49,334 nucleotides of DNA. Source: an uncultured Sphingorhabdus sp. GTDB taxonomy: Bacteria; Pseudomonadota; Alphaproteobacteria; Sphingomonadales; Sphingomonadaceae. Location of the stretch: assembly GCA_937873665.1 (NCBI GenBank), contig CALMYW010000533.1:1-49334 (forward strand), written 5' to 3'. Position 1 is the stretch's first letter; the number at the start of each line of letters is the position of its first letter. Made by a program: the position numbers and the translations under genes. Positions 17,239 through 26,239 of this stretch are shown here, piece after piece. The notes below the pieces were generated by a model. It searched no databases, was not told the origin of the DNA, and worked only from the letters and a program-made list of their open reading frames with translations.

Positions 17239-18077
17239 CCGCGGGCACACGCGTGGAGTCGACGACCAGTTCGACGACGACGAGGTCGGCAGCCGCGGCT
17301 GGTGCGGCACCGACCACCGCAGCGACGGTCGGGGCAGGCCCGGTCGTCGTCACCGGGACGGGGACCGACGTCGGCAAGACCATCGCCACCGCCGCCCTCG
17401 CCGCGCTCGCCCGCTCGGCCGGGTTGGACGCAGGCATCTGCAAGCCGCTGCAGACCGGGCTGGCACCGGGCGAACCCGGGGACGCCGACGAGGCCGCCCG
17501 TCTCTCCGGGGCCCGGCGCGTGCTCGAGGTGCGGAGGCTCCCCGACCCGCTGGCCCCGGAGACCGCGGCCCGGGTCGCGGGGCTGCCGCAGTCGGGGCTC
17601 GAGGACCTGGCCGGGCCGATCCGACGGTGGCTGGGCCGCACCGACCCGCCCGCCCCGAACGGCCGCCTCGACCTGGTCGAGGGCGCCGGCGGTGTTCTCG
17701 TGCGGCTGGGCACTGACCTCACGGTGCTCAACCTCGCCGCCGCACTCGGGGCGCCCGTGGTCGTTGTCGCGCGGGCGGGGCTGGGGACGCTCTCCGACAC
17801 CGAGCTCACCGTCCGCGCGATCGAGGCCGCGGGGCTGCGGTGCGCGGGGATCGTCATCGGCTCGTGGCCGGCCGAACCGAGCCTCGCCGAGCGCTGCAAC
17901 CTCGAGGACCTTCCCCGCCTGACCATTGCTCCCGTGCTCGGGCGGGTGCCGGCGGGGGCGGGCCGGCTCTCCCCCGGCGAGTTCGTCCGGCGCGCGCCCG
18001 GGTGGTTCGTTCCGGATGCGCTGAACGAGCTACGACGAGGCCACCAGCCGATCGACGCCCAGGCCGCCTACAAGTGA
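17235..18077 (+). CDS. bioD: Dethiobiotin synthetase
   Basis: Protein of 280 aa, ATP-dependent, closing the ureido ring of dethiobiotin. The P-loop VVVTGTGTDVGKTIATAALA is at about residues 36-55, then CKPLQTGLAPGEPGD (substrate Lys/Thr) and VEGAGGVLVRLG. The GTG start at 17235 overlaps the bioF stop. About 30 Ser/Thr/Ala-rich residues precede the P-loop, longer than in typical BioD, so a later start cannot be excluded. It is the last biotin gene of the operon. Confidence 0.94.
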   Translation: MTAGTRVESTTSSTTTRSAAAAGAAPTTAATVGAGPVVVTGTGTDVGKTIATAALAALARSAGLDAGICKPLQTGLAPGEPGDADEAARLSGARRVLEVRRLPDPLAPETAARVAGLPQSGLEDLAGPIRRWLGRTDPPAPNGRLDLVEGAGGVLVRLGTDLTVLNLAAALGAPVVVVARAGLGTLSDTELTVRAIEAAGLRCAGIVIGSWPAEPSLAERCNLEDLPRLTIAPVLGRVPAGAGRLSPGEFVRRAPGWFVPDALNELRRGHQPIDAQAAYK

Positions 18078-18109
18078 AGCTAGTTCGCGGCCAATATCGA
18101 GGCTAAAGT

Positions 18110-18391
18110 GTGCGCATGGAAGCGATACCGCTGGGCGAAGCCAAGAACACGCTGTCGGCGCTGGTCGAACGGGCGGCGACCACGCACGACATCATCACCA
18201 TCACGCGGCATGGCCGACCGGCCGCCGTGCTGATGTCAGCCGATGACCTGGAGTCACTTCACGAGACGATCTATTGGCTCTCGCGTCCCGGGACCTACGA
18301 GGCTGTGGCCGACGCTGACAGCGAGTACACCGCGGGTACGACCACGTCGCTGGACGACCTGCGCGGCGCATACGGTCTGCCGCCACGGTGA
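18110..18391 (+). CDS. Antitoxin, Phd/YefM (RelB) type
   Basis: Protein of 93 aa. The N-terminal MEAIPLGEAKNTLSALVERA and ITRHGRPAAVLMSADDLESL are the classic Phd/YefM fold, which binds DNA as a dimer; the C-terminal tail neutralises the toxin. I prefer GTG 18110 because GAGG lies 7 bases upstream; ATG 18116 is the alternative. It sits 32 bases after bioD and overlaps the toxin by 4 bases (GTGA). It is expected to autorepress the pair. Confidence 0.88.
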   Translation: MRMEAIPLGEAKNTLSALVERAATTHDIITITRHGRPAAVLMSADDLESLHETIYWLSRPGTYEAVADADSEYTAGTTTSLDDLRGAYGLPPR

Positions 18392-18669
18392 CTGGCGAGC
18401 GGCCGGGAACCTACACCGTCGAGGTCGCCTCCCCGCCTCGACGTGCACTGTCGAGGCTTCCGGGCCGCGTCGTCCACGCGATCATCGAGTTCATCTCGGG
18501 TCCGCTGGCCGAGAATCCACACCGGCTGAGCAAGCCGCTTCGTCACCAGCTCGAGGGACTGCGCAGCGCGCGGCGTGGGGACTACCGCATACTTCTCCGC
18601 CTCGACGAGGAGCAACACACCATCGTCATCGTCGATATCGACCACCGTGCGCACGTCTACCGCACCTGA
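18388..18669 (+). CDS. Toxin, RelE/ParE family
   Basis: Protein of 93 aa. PRRALSRLPGRVVHAIIEFI, NPHRLSKPLRHQLEGLRSARRGDYRILLRLDEEQHTIVIVDIDHRAHVY is the RelE fold; the Arg in GDYRILLR and the terminal His/Tyr region are typical of ribosome-dependent mRNA interferases. The GTG start lies within the antitoxin end, so translation is coupled. This is a complete type II toxin-antitoxin locus placed behind the biotin genes. Confidence 0.9.
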   Translation: MTGERPGTYTVEVASPPRRALSRLPGRVVHAIIEFISGPLAENPHRLSKPLRHQLEGLRSARRGDYRILLRLDEEQHTIVIVDIDHRAHVYRT

Positions 18670-18682
18670 CGCCCGTTCGACC

Positions 18683-19669
18683 TCAGAACCAGAGCTCGGC
18701 CAGCAGCTCGAGCGACCGCGCCCGCACGGCCGGGTCGAAGGCGTACGTGACGGTGATGAGCTCGTCGGCGCCCGTGCGCTCCACGAACTCCTCCAGCTGC
18801 GCCTTGACCGTCGCGGGCGAGCCCACCGCGCTGATCTCGAGCATCGCGGGGGACGCGCCGCCGAACTGCGCCGGGTCCACGGGCGGCTGGAGCTTGCGGC
18901 TGCGCCCGGCCCGCAGGTCCAGGAACATCTGCTGCAGGGTGGTGAACTCCCGCTGCGCGGCGGCGTCCGTGTCCGCGACGATCACGTTGATCCCCGCCAT
19001 CACCCGCGGCGTGTCCAGCCGCGCGGTGGGCGCGTCCGTGCGGAACGTCTCGCGGTAGACGCGGATTGCCTGATCGATCTGATCGGGCGCGAAATGCGAG
19101 GCGAGCGAGAACGGCAGCCCCAGCTGCCCGGCGATCGAGGCGCCGTTCACCGTCGACCCGAGCACCCAGATCGGCACCTCCATGCCCTGCGAGACGGAGG
19201 ACAGGATCGGGGTGCTGTGCGCGGTGCCGCCGGGCCCGAACCAGCCCTGCAGGTCGTAGATGTGCTGGGCAAACGCCTGCGGCTCGGCCGACGAGCGGCT
19301 CAGCGCCTGCGCGGTCATGCCGTCGGTGCCGGGGGCGCGGCCCAGGCCCAGGTCGATCCGGTCGCCGTGGAGGTTGGCCAGGGTGCCGTACTGCTCGGCC
19401 ACCATGAGCGGCGCGTGGTTGGGCAGCATCACGCCGCCGGAGCCGACGCGGATCCGCTCGGTCACCGACGCGGCCTGCGAGATGAGCAGCGCCGTGGCGC
19501 TGGAGGCGAGGTTCGGGGTGTTGTGGTGCTCGGCGAACCACAGCCGCGAGTACCCCAGCCGGTCGGCCAGGCGGGCGGACTCCATCGACGCGGCGATGCC
19601 CTCGCGCGCGGTGGAGCCCTCCGGGATGGAGACCAGGTCGAGGATGCTCAAGGGGACGGACAACTGCAC
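18683..19669 (-). CDS. LLM-class flavin-dependent oxidoreductase (YhbW/group 1 type)
   Basis: Protein of 328 aa, luciferase-like. Motifs are RLGYSRLWFAEHHNTPNLASSA, RIRVGSGGVMLPNHAPLMVAEQYGTL and RIDLGLGRAPGTD, which form the flavin-binding face of group-1 luciferase-like monooxygenases such as YhbW. The start is GTG 19669 with GAAAAGG upstream. Substrate unknown. It is convergent with the toxin gene (13-base gap). Confidence 0.9.
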   Translation of the reverse strand: MQLSVPLSILDLVSIPEGSTAREGIAASMESARLADRLGYSRLWFAEHHNTPNLASSATALLISQAASVTERIRVGSGGVMLPNHAPLMVAEQYGTLANLHGDRIDLGLGRAPGTDGMTAQALSRSSAEPQAFAQHIYDLQGWFGPGGTAHSTPILSSVSQGMEVPIWVLGSTVNGASIAGQLGLPFSLASHFAPDQIDQAIRVYRETFRTDAPTARLDTPRVMAGINVIVADTDAAAQREFTTLQQMFLDLRAGRSRKLQPPVDPAQFGGASPAMLEISAVGSPATVKAQLEEFVERTGADELITVTYAFDPAVRARSLELLAELWF

Positions 19670-19921
19670 ACCTTTTCTACGTTCATCGTGGCACTACGTT
19701 CAGCGTCGAGCCGGGGGCCGCGGGCCCACACCCTGAGGCTACCGACGCCCGCGCGTCGGTGACGGATCACCAACCGTCCGCGCCGCGCGGGACACCCCCG
19801 CCGCGGTGACGCGGGGCGCCACGTGTCGGCCCCCGGATACGACGACGACGAGGCGCGCTCCTGCCCGCCCCGGACGGTCGCGGGGATGCGCATTCTCAGC
19901 ATCTCCCCATGTGGCGTGGAC

Positions 19922-19937
19922 CACACTGGGCAGTGTG
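19922..19937. promoter_or_regulatory. 16-bp dyad upstream of the interrupted phosphotransferase gene
   Basis: CACACTGGGCAGTGTG is a perfect 6-bp inverted repeat with a 4-base centre, ending 40 bases before the GTG start at 19978. It is placed and shaped like a repressor operator. The rest of the 308-base gap (19670-19977) holds a short GGTGA/TCACC dyad and no recognisable gene. Confidence 0.45.
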
Positions 19938-19977
19938 CGGGAATCTCCGCGCGACAGGTCCGCACGAAGGGTTCCCC

Positions 19978-20982
19978 GTGACACAGACACATCCTGACGA
20001 GCCGCTCCACCAGACGGTGACCGCGGGCGCCGCCGACCTCGACGAGTTCCGCGTGCGCCTCACCGCCTGGCTCGCGGCCCGCGACGAGGTGGAGTCCTCC
20101 GCAGGCGTCGAGGTCTCGGCGGTGAGCCGGCCGGAGAGCTCGGGGATGTCCAACATCTCGGTGCTCTTCGACGCCACGTGGACCCCGGCCGGCCCAACCT
20201 CCCCCGAGGGGCCAGCTCAGCCGCAGACGGCCCGGCTGGTGGCCCGGATGTGCCCCGAGGACGACGCGTTCCCGGTCTTCCCCGTCTACGACCTGCAGAC
20301 GCAGTTCGACGTGATGCGGGTGGCCGGCGAGCAGACCACGCTGCCGGTCCCCCGCGTCCGCTGGCTCGAGCAGGATCCCGCCGTACTGGGAACGCCGTTC
20401 CTCGTGATGGACCGCGCCACCGGCCGCGCCCCGGTCGACAATCCCCCGTACGTCTTCGACGGCTGGCTGCTGGAGATGGATCCCGAGCAGCGACGAGAGC
20501 TTCAGCGCGAGTCGGTGGCGGTGTTGGCGGCGATCCACCAGATCCCCCGGCCCGCCGACCTGGTGCCCTCGCTCGCCCCTGCCCACGGCATGAGCGCGCT
20601 GCGCGCCCACGTGGACGCGCAGCGCGCCTACTACGAGTGGACCACCCGCGAGGACGGGATGCGGATCCCGGTGATCGAGCGGGCCTTTGACTGGATCGAG
20701 GCCCACTGGCCCGCCGAGACCGGACCCGATGCGTTGAGCTGGGGCGACGCCCGCATCGGCAACATCCTCTACGAAGGCACGCGCCCGTCGGCGGTGCTGG
20801 ACTGGGAGATGGCCGCGATCGCGCCGGCCGAGGTGGACCTGGGCTGGTTCCTGTACTTCCACGACCTGTTCCAGGAGCTCGCGGTGGCCTTCGACTTCCC
20901 CGGCCTCCCGGACCTGTTCGATCACGGCGATGCCGCGCATGACGAAGGTTGGGATTTTCTCCTGGGAAGAAGCCGAAGTTGA
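19978..20982 (+). pseudogene. 5' part of an interrupted phosphotransferase gene (ACAD10/11-like APH family)
   Basis: The chromosomal part is codons 1-320 (19978-20937). It starts at GTG 19978 and has the APH-fold features PVPRVRWLEQDPAVLGTPFLVMD, the catalytic loop LSWGDARIGNILY and the Mg-binding VLDWEMAAIAPAEVDLGW. At 20938 the reading frame enters the inserted element and ends after 14 foreign residues at 20982. The missing C-terminus (EVVEQYEQLTG to MLARLIAD) is found 24 kb away at 44938-45147. Joining 20937 to 44938 gives a continuous 389-aa protein of normal length. The truncated product has the catalytic residues but lacks the last helices, so activity is doubtful. Confidence 0.9.
20934..20956 (+). 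repeat. Left end of the 24-kb element: target repeat CGCG and terminal inverted repeat
   Basis: CGCG (20934-20937) is repeated at 44934-44937. The element then starts CATGACGAAGGTTGGGATT (20938-20956), which matches the reverse complement of 44915-44933 at 13 of 19 positions, including an unbroken TGGGATT. Further inside come CTGGGA (about 20962) and TTGGGAC (21003-21009) and, 25 bases after the start of the latter, CTAACCTCTTTA (21028-21039), which recurs with identical spacing at 28166-28202. Confidence 0.75.
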
Positions 20983-21483
20983 AACCGGCGGCTCCCTGAA
21001 AGTTGGGACGGCGAGGTGAAGCGTAGCCTAACCTCTTTATCTGGCTACTCGCGCCGGACCGGGTAGCATCCTTGCGTCCAGCACGCCCCAAGCAGGGTCC
21101 CCGCGGTATGCAACTCGCCTCTACGTGAACCCCAGCTGGCCAATCGGCCAATCGACCAGCTCGTCATTCTGCTGCGCTCGATCATGGCGCTTCGCACGCC
21201 CTTAGTTCTTCGCCGAGGCAGCCGACCTTCGCCGGATCGGGCACGAAATCATCGAGTCCGTTCCCTGGCTGGTACCGACCCCGGCCTTGGGTCCGGATTA
21301 TTGCGCTACGTCCGTGCGACGCCACCTGCTGGTTCACCGTTGGAGCCTCCATCCGCTCTGACTAACCGATCCTGCGCAGGTCTCTGCCGCGAAAACAAAG
21401 AGTCCGCGTCCGAACAGCGCAGGAAAGGCCGCCTTATCGGACGAAGTTGGTAGCGACTGTCGGCCTGACAGGCGATGGGCAAG
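20983..21483. other. Non-coding left arm of the island
   Basis: About 500 bases with no convincing gene. It holds the inner end motifs TTGGGAC and CTAACCTCTTTA (21003-21039) and, near 21457-21471, a small CTGTC/GACAG hairpin that could end transcription of the minus-strand helicase gene. An 89-codon open frame at 21184 has no ribosome site or protein-like pattern and is rejected. Confidence 0.5.
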
Positions 21484-24012
21484 CTAGGCGCGGCGAATCT
21501 TCGAGCTATGCCGCGGTATAACTTGCTCGGCGGTGAGACGATGTCGGGCGAGCGCGGTCGCGACTAAGGACGGATCAGTCCATGAATCGCCGCTAACTAA
21601 CTGCTTGACGAAAGCCTCAACATCGGCACGCAAGGCGCGGAGATGAGACTCCGTGATAACTCTCGTGTCGGCTGGGACGTGGGCTTGGCTGTCTAGACGG
21701 TCTGCCGGGTGGACGAGTACGGGCGTCGGAGTCGCGACCTCTGGGTATCGCTCGCTGAACCACGTCATGGAGTGAACTAGCTGCTCAGCTTCGCTCTTAA
21801 CAATGACCGGATTTAACCGCGTGACATCAGTCTTGAGCTCCACGACGGCGTACCGCGTGGCAGACAACGCCCAGAGGTTGTCTGGGCCGCCATCCCGATC
21901 CTCTTTCTCTGGCCGAACCGAACCAAAGCCCAAGTGGAGGCCGAGAAGGCGGATCTGCTCTTCTGCCCGATCTGCAGCATGCTCGACACCCCACACGATA
22001 TTGTCGAACAAGGAGGCCACGGCGAGTTCGAGTGTTCGAGCATCACGGTAGTGCTGATCAAGGTAACGTGCTGCTGCTTGGCCTTGGGCTGCAGGCCCAG
22101 CGACCTTTTTGCGAGCTGGTGAAACCGCCGGCTTGAGCACGGCGGGGTTCAATCTACGCGCGCTGGCCAGAGTCTTCTGCGACGCAACCGGATTGACATG
22201 GTGCTCGTACGCCGCCAACTCTTCCAGATACCAGCCCTTTTCGAGTGGGTCGGTGACCGCATCCAGCGCGGCTCTCAAAACTAGGACGGCACCGTCAATG
22301 TCTCCAGCCACGGCACGGTTGAAAGCGTCGCGACGACAAGCCGAGAGCTCCGAAACATTACCGGTCGTGTCGTATACGACGTCGGCAGTGGCCTCCAGGC
22401 TTCTAGTTACCCAATTCTCTTCTCGCTGCAGAAACGTATCGAGCAGATCCACGATTGCTTCAATACCTTCGCCCCGGATCTGTTCTGCAAGCTGTTGACT
22501 TAACTCGATCTGAGCGCGTGTCGCCGGCGAGTAGAACCTGCGAAGAGTGGAATCATGGAGAGTGAGCGCCGCGTCGCTGTTCAAAACCAACACGGCACAG
22601 TAGTCTTCGACATCCCGGATACCGCGGCCCATGCCTTGCTCGATGCGCTGCACTTCGCGCAGCTTGAACGCCATAGACCCGATCAGCGCTGCCGATGCCC
22701 TCTGCTCATGTGGCGCGAGTGGAGTGGGCACGCCATCCACAATCAGAAGGCGACAAGCATCACCAGGCAGATCAACTCCGTCGTACTTGTTGACAAGCAC
22801 GACGACTCCCACGTGATCACCAGTTTTCATCCGCTCTATCACGGGGCGCATGTCTCGAACGTGCAGTGTCTTGTCGGCGACATGCTCCCAGCGCTTAGCC
22901 ACGTAATCGCTAGGCACAAGCACAACGACGTTAACGCGACTTGCCTTCTCCGCACCCCCGCGCTTGCCGTCCGCGAAATCGCGCGCCAACTTGTGAATTG
23001 CGCTGTCTGCCAGCTGAGGATTGATGGAGAGGGGGGCAAGGATTAGGCGATCCCCCAAGTCCGATGCCTGTTTCGGGGTAATGGGCCTGCGCACCGCCTC
23101 TGCATTGGCGTCGAGCTCCGTTACGAGCACGCCCTCGTCCTCAAGTGTCGCTGTGAGGTATACACGACGCTTTGCTTGGTGGAATGCCGGGATGAGTGAG
23201 ACCTCTGGGCACGGAGTTTTGATTTCTACACTCTTGGACGTAACAGTGATGACCGCCAGCTTTAGCGAATCAGCCACAAAGGCCCAAGGATAGAATAATG
23301 TGTCGATATGGGCGTCGTTCGCGTGCGGCAGTAGCACGCTCATTACTTCCTCGGCTCGTTCTGCGACTGCCTTGGGCGGCACTCGGATCGGCGCGCCATA
23401 GTCGCCTGAACGGATCTCGGCGAACGCCTTAGGGCTCTGATCCCGCAGATCCGCGGCGAACAAACTGAGGAGCGCTCCATATGCGGCGCATGAGGAGGGT
23501 ACCGATGCAGCAAACTGACCACCGGCTGCGTTGAGGGCAGAGTGAGCGTCGTCGACGACTACAACGCCAAGCGGAACAACGCGCTTCACCCCGCGCACAC
23601 CAAATGCGCTGCGCCCGTTCAGCAGTTTGTGAAACGTTGTAACCAAAATGGAACTGGACGACCGAAATAGATCGTCGTCCGCATTGGTAGTCACAGCGAT
23701 CTTGGCCTCGTTGGCTTCGTCGATCACTTGCTGAATGAGAAACTTATCTGGAACTAGGAATACGGCTGGCCCTACGCCCTCGTGCAAGCTGGACTGGGCG
23801 ATCAGCAGGCCCGTAAGTGTCTTGCCGCCACCAGTGTTCTGCTTGAGAACGAGGTCGGGTTCGTCCCGACGGTCATACCACGCCTCCAGCACCTCAGTTT
23901 GCTCCGGGCGAAGCCGGCCCCACTTACGCCCCTGCAACGAGGCATAGATTTCTCGAGGTCGGGTTAGCTGGCTGCCCTTATTCGGATTAATTTCATTCCA
24001 GCGGATCGGCAT
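21484..24012 (-). CDS. XPD/Rad3-like helicase fused to a PD-(D/E)XK nuclease
   Basis: Protein of 842 aa. Helicase part: Walker A QNTGGGKTLTG (about residues 57-67), Walker B/DEAH box VVVDDAHSA (about 153, in the D-D-A-H form seen in XPD-like helicases), VYLTATLEDEG (motif III) and EVQRIEQGMGRGIRD (motif VI, about 463). The C-terminal region (about 675-790) has GGPDNLWAL, YAVVELKT and EAEQLVHSMTWF, matching D...ExK...Q of PD-(D/E)XK endonucleases. Start at ATG 24012, 8 bases after GGAAGG; the GTG at 24021 overlaps that site. It stands alone, so it may be a single-protein DNA-degrading defence system. I do not recognise it as a named system. Confidence 0.8.
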   Translation of the reverse strand: MPIRWNEINPNKGSQLTRPREIYASLQGRKWGRLRPEQTEVLEAWYDRRDEPDLVLKQNTGGGKTLTGLLIAQSSLHEGVGPAVFLVPDKFLIQQVIDEANEAKIAVTTNADDDLFRSSSSILVTTFHKLLNGRSAFGVRGVKRVVPLGVVVVDDAHSALNAAGGQFAASVPSSCAAYGALLSLFAADLRDQSPKAFAEIRSGDYGAPIRVPPKAVAERAEEVMSVLLPHANDAHIDTLFYPWAFVADSLKLAVITVTSKSVEIKTPCPEVSLIPAFHQAKRRVYLTATLEDEGVLVTELDANAEAVRRPITPKQASDLGDRLILAPLSINPQLADSAIHKLARDFADGKRGGAEKASRVNVVVLVPSDYVAKRWEHVADKTLHVRDMRPVIERMKTGDHVGVVVLVNKYDGVDLPGDACRLLIVDGVPTPLAPHEQRASAALIGSMAFKLREVQRIEQGMGRGIRDVEDYCAVLVLNSDAALTLHDSTLRRFYSPATRAQIELSQQLAEQIRGEGIEAIVDLLDTFLQREENWVTRSLEATADVVYDTTGNVSELSACRRDAFNRAVAGDIDGAVLVLRAALDAVTDPLEKGWYLEELAAYEHHVNPVASQKTLASARRLNPAVLKPAVSPARKKVAGPAAQGQAAARYLDQHYRDARTLELAVASLFDNIVWGVEHAADRAEEQIRLLGLHLGFGSVRPEKEDRDGGPDNLWALSATRYAVVELKTDVTRLNPVIVKSEAEQLVHSMTWFSERYPEVATPTPVLVHPADRLDSQAHVPADTRVITESHLRALRADVEAFVKQLVSGDSWTDPSLVATALARHRLTAEQVIPRHSSKIRRA

Positions 24013-24409
24013 CAGCGGCACCTTCCGAGAGTTGTCGCGTTGCGCGAGCGAACGATATCTGCCGCGCGAACTGGCGACGCTTCGATCTTACGGCACGATG
24101 CCGCGTCATCCGCGCCCATCCCGATAATTCGCGTGGTGGTGGGAACGAATACTCCCGTGTAGCAACTCCGGACATGCTCGCGGCATATCGCTCAGCCGAT
24201 CCACTCGAACATTATCCGGAGTGCAAGACCTCGGAACACGCTTTTCGAGTTACTGCTATCAGGAGGCATCTGGCAGAGTTTGCGTCGAGCGTTCGACCGC
24301 AGGAGCAGTTGATTATCATTCCAACTCGATTAAGACGACACAGGTGTGCCCGCATCGAGCTGCCGCTTCACCCCAGCACGCCAACCCGTAATTCGCCAGC
24401 CATATTTGG

Positions 24410-25448
24410 CACTCGCGTCAGCTCCTTCGTCATCGCCCCGTCGCTCGACCGGGCCCTGGCGCTGACCCGATCCGTCCTGTCCGACGCCGGGTCGGTCGAC
24501 GCGCTCTACCTCACCGGCGGTTCATCGCGTATTCCGCTGGTTCACGATCGTCTCCAGCAGATCGCGCCCATCGCAACCCTCGACGACCCCAAGACGGTCG
24601 TGGCCCAAGGCGCGTTGATAGCGACTCTGACCAAGATGGCCGGGCCCGCCTCGGCTGACTGCCCTGTCTCCCCGGCTACCGTCCCGCTCGCAATACCCGC
24701 CAGCGAACACGAAGACACCCCCCACCGTCCGGCTCCACCCAGTTGCCAGCTCTGACCACGACGGCCCAGCCGCCTTCCAGCCACGGCCTGACGCCCGGCC
24801 GCAGGCCAGCGTCCCAAACCGGGCCCGCAGCTGGAAAGGCCCAGCACTGACTGCCGCTGGGGCTGCACTTCTCGCGCTCGGAATCGGCGGGTACACGTTT
24901 ACCGGAGACAGCGACTCCGAGCCTGCGCTGACCGCAGCCCCCAGCCCCGACTCCTCGGAACAGGCCGAGTCCGCGGGTGCCGAGCGGGCCGCCTCACCGC
25001 CAGGTACCGGCGGCGTCGTCGACTCCAAAGATGCCGCGCTCGCAGCGCTACCGACTCCGCTGCGCTCCGCCATCGACTCCTGCGAGCCCGACGGGCGAAC
25101 CGACAGCGGTGCCCTTGAAGTCGCCTGCCAGCTGTCCGCGCAGTCCACTGTGGTCGACGGCCTCTCCGCGAGCGGCGCCGTCAGCATGTCCTTCGCCATC
25201 GACCCGGCCGAGGCCCAGAGAAAGCTCATCAGCATCCGCAAGCGCGTATACGACGACACCGCCGTAGCAACCAATGAGATCGTCAAAACCCCGCTCGCAC
25301 CGCCGCAGCCCACATCAGCGGAGACGAGGACAGCTGGTTCCACGCTCAGTACGCGAACCAAGTCACCGGTCTGAACCTCACCCTGACCGGCAACAACAGC
25401 CTCGACTCGACCCAACAGTTCCTCATCCGGGCCGGCCTGCTTACCTAA
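24410..25448 (+). pseudogene. Decayed Hsp70-like membrane protein gene
   Basis: Only the end of the ATPase domain remains: FVIAPSLDRALALTRSVLSDAGSVDALYLTGGSSRIPLVHDRL (24427-24555), with the Hsp70 phosphate-2-type LTGGSSRIP motif. The frame stops at 24755. A second frame from about 24840 gives a membrane segment (TAAGAALLALGIGGYTF) and an extracytoplasmic domain (DAALAALPTPLRSAIDSCEPDG). A shift back near 25290 gives the C-terminus ISGDEDSWFHAQYANQVTGL to FLIRAGLLT and a stop at 25448. So the gene is 5'-truncated and has at least two frameshifts. Actinobacterial Hsp70-like proteins with a C-terminal TM and Ser/Ala-rich linker exist. 24022-24409 has no recognisable gene; it holds the helicase promoter region. 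Confidence 0.7.
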
Positions 25449-25487
25449 CCGCAGGCCGCAGGCTGCCCTACGCGACCGCCCGAGCGC

Positions 25488-25916
25488 CTAGGTGACGCTG
25501 CCTGACACCGTCTGGTGCCGAAGGCCGCGGCTCGCCAGAAGGCCGGCAGCGAAATCCGCGACGCGGTCGGCCTCCTCATCAGTGAGGTCGAACTCTCGGC
25601 CACCGATGACCGTGCGAGCTGGGCCAAGCGGCTCGAGGCCGTATAGAACCCGCGTGGTGGCCGTCAGCGCCGCACGATCAGCTATCTCGGTAGCGGTGCA
25701 ATTCAGCGCGGACGCTATTGCTTCCAGCTGGGTCCGACGGACTTCAGCCGGACGCTCGGTGCGGCCGCGGGCGGTAGGAACTCTGCCGCGTTCCCAAATA
25801 CTGACCTGCCCGTTGCTGACCCCAACGGCGTGAGCAAGTTTGAGCTGGCTGACACCACATTCAGTGCGGACGGAGCGAATGGCTCGCCCCAACGACCGGG
25901 CTTCCTCGGGAGTCAC
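25488..25916 (-). CDS. XRE-family helix-turn-helix regulator
   Basis: Protein of 142 aa. The N-terminal HTH (AIRSVRTECGVSQLKLAHAVGVSNGQVSIWERGRV) is of Cro/C1 type. Residues 70-142 are helical (LEAIASALNCTATEIADRAALT, LTDEEADRVADFAAGLLASRG). The start is taken as GTG 25916 because AGAGGA lies 6 bases upstream; GTG 25937 is an alternative. It overlaps the stop of the small ORF upstream by 4 bases (GTGA), so they are coupled. Likely an autoregulator or a regulator of the neighbouring genes; target unknown. Confidence 0.75.
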   Translation of the reverse strand: MTPEEARSLGRAIRSVRTECGVSQLKLAHAVGVSNGQVSIWERGRVPTARGRTERPAEVRRTQLEAIASALNCTATEIADRAALTATTRVLYGLEPLGPARTVIGGREFDLTDEEADRVADFAAGLLASRGLRHQTVSGSVT

Positions 25917-26098
25917 TGATGATCCTCTTTTGGGCACTGGGTCTTGGCTACGACGGACCAGTGTCCATCGTGCTCAGACACGGCAACGACCTCGACAGTC
26001 GGCGAACATTCACCCTGAGGGATGCTTGCCACACGGCGGTCAAGGTCGATGTGCGCATGCAGCTCGGTGGGGCCCGTACCCACGACGTAGGCGTCCAT
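25913..26098 (-). CDS. Small unknown protein coupled to the XRE regulator
   Basis: Protein of 61 aa starting MDAYVVGTGPTELHAHIDLDRRVASI. ATG 26098 has GAGG 5 bases upstream, and its stop overlaps the GTG of the XRE gene. It is predicted to be mostly beta strand (ECSPTVEVVAVSEHDGHWSVVAKTQ). A short protein before an XRE regulator is a common actinobacterial pairing; its job is unknown. The frame continues upstream into the kinase remnant, so it could instead be the tail of a deleted fusion. Confidence 0.5.
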   Translation of the reverse strand: MDAYVVGTGPTELHAHIDLDRRVASIPQGECSPTVEVVAVSEHDGHWSVVAKTQCPKEDHQ

Positions 26099-26239
26099 AG
26101 TGGCCTCAGTGTGCCTGCTAGAGCCCGGCGATGGGGACCCGTTCCGGCTCCATCGCCCGAGCTCATGTCGATCGGGTGCGCTGCTTGCCGTACCCGTGCA
26201 GGCGCCGCAACGGCGCCCCAGCCGCCTTCTCCAACCAAC

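Noticed and set aside
21184..21453. 89-codon open frame in the left arm of the island
   Set aside because: No ribosome binding site, no family pattern and unfavourable codon use.
24174..24410. N-terminal half of the 193-codon open frame before the Hsp70 remnant
   Set aside because: Residues before FVIAPSLDRAL do not resemble Hsp70 or any other family, and the start lacks a ribosome site.
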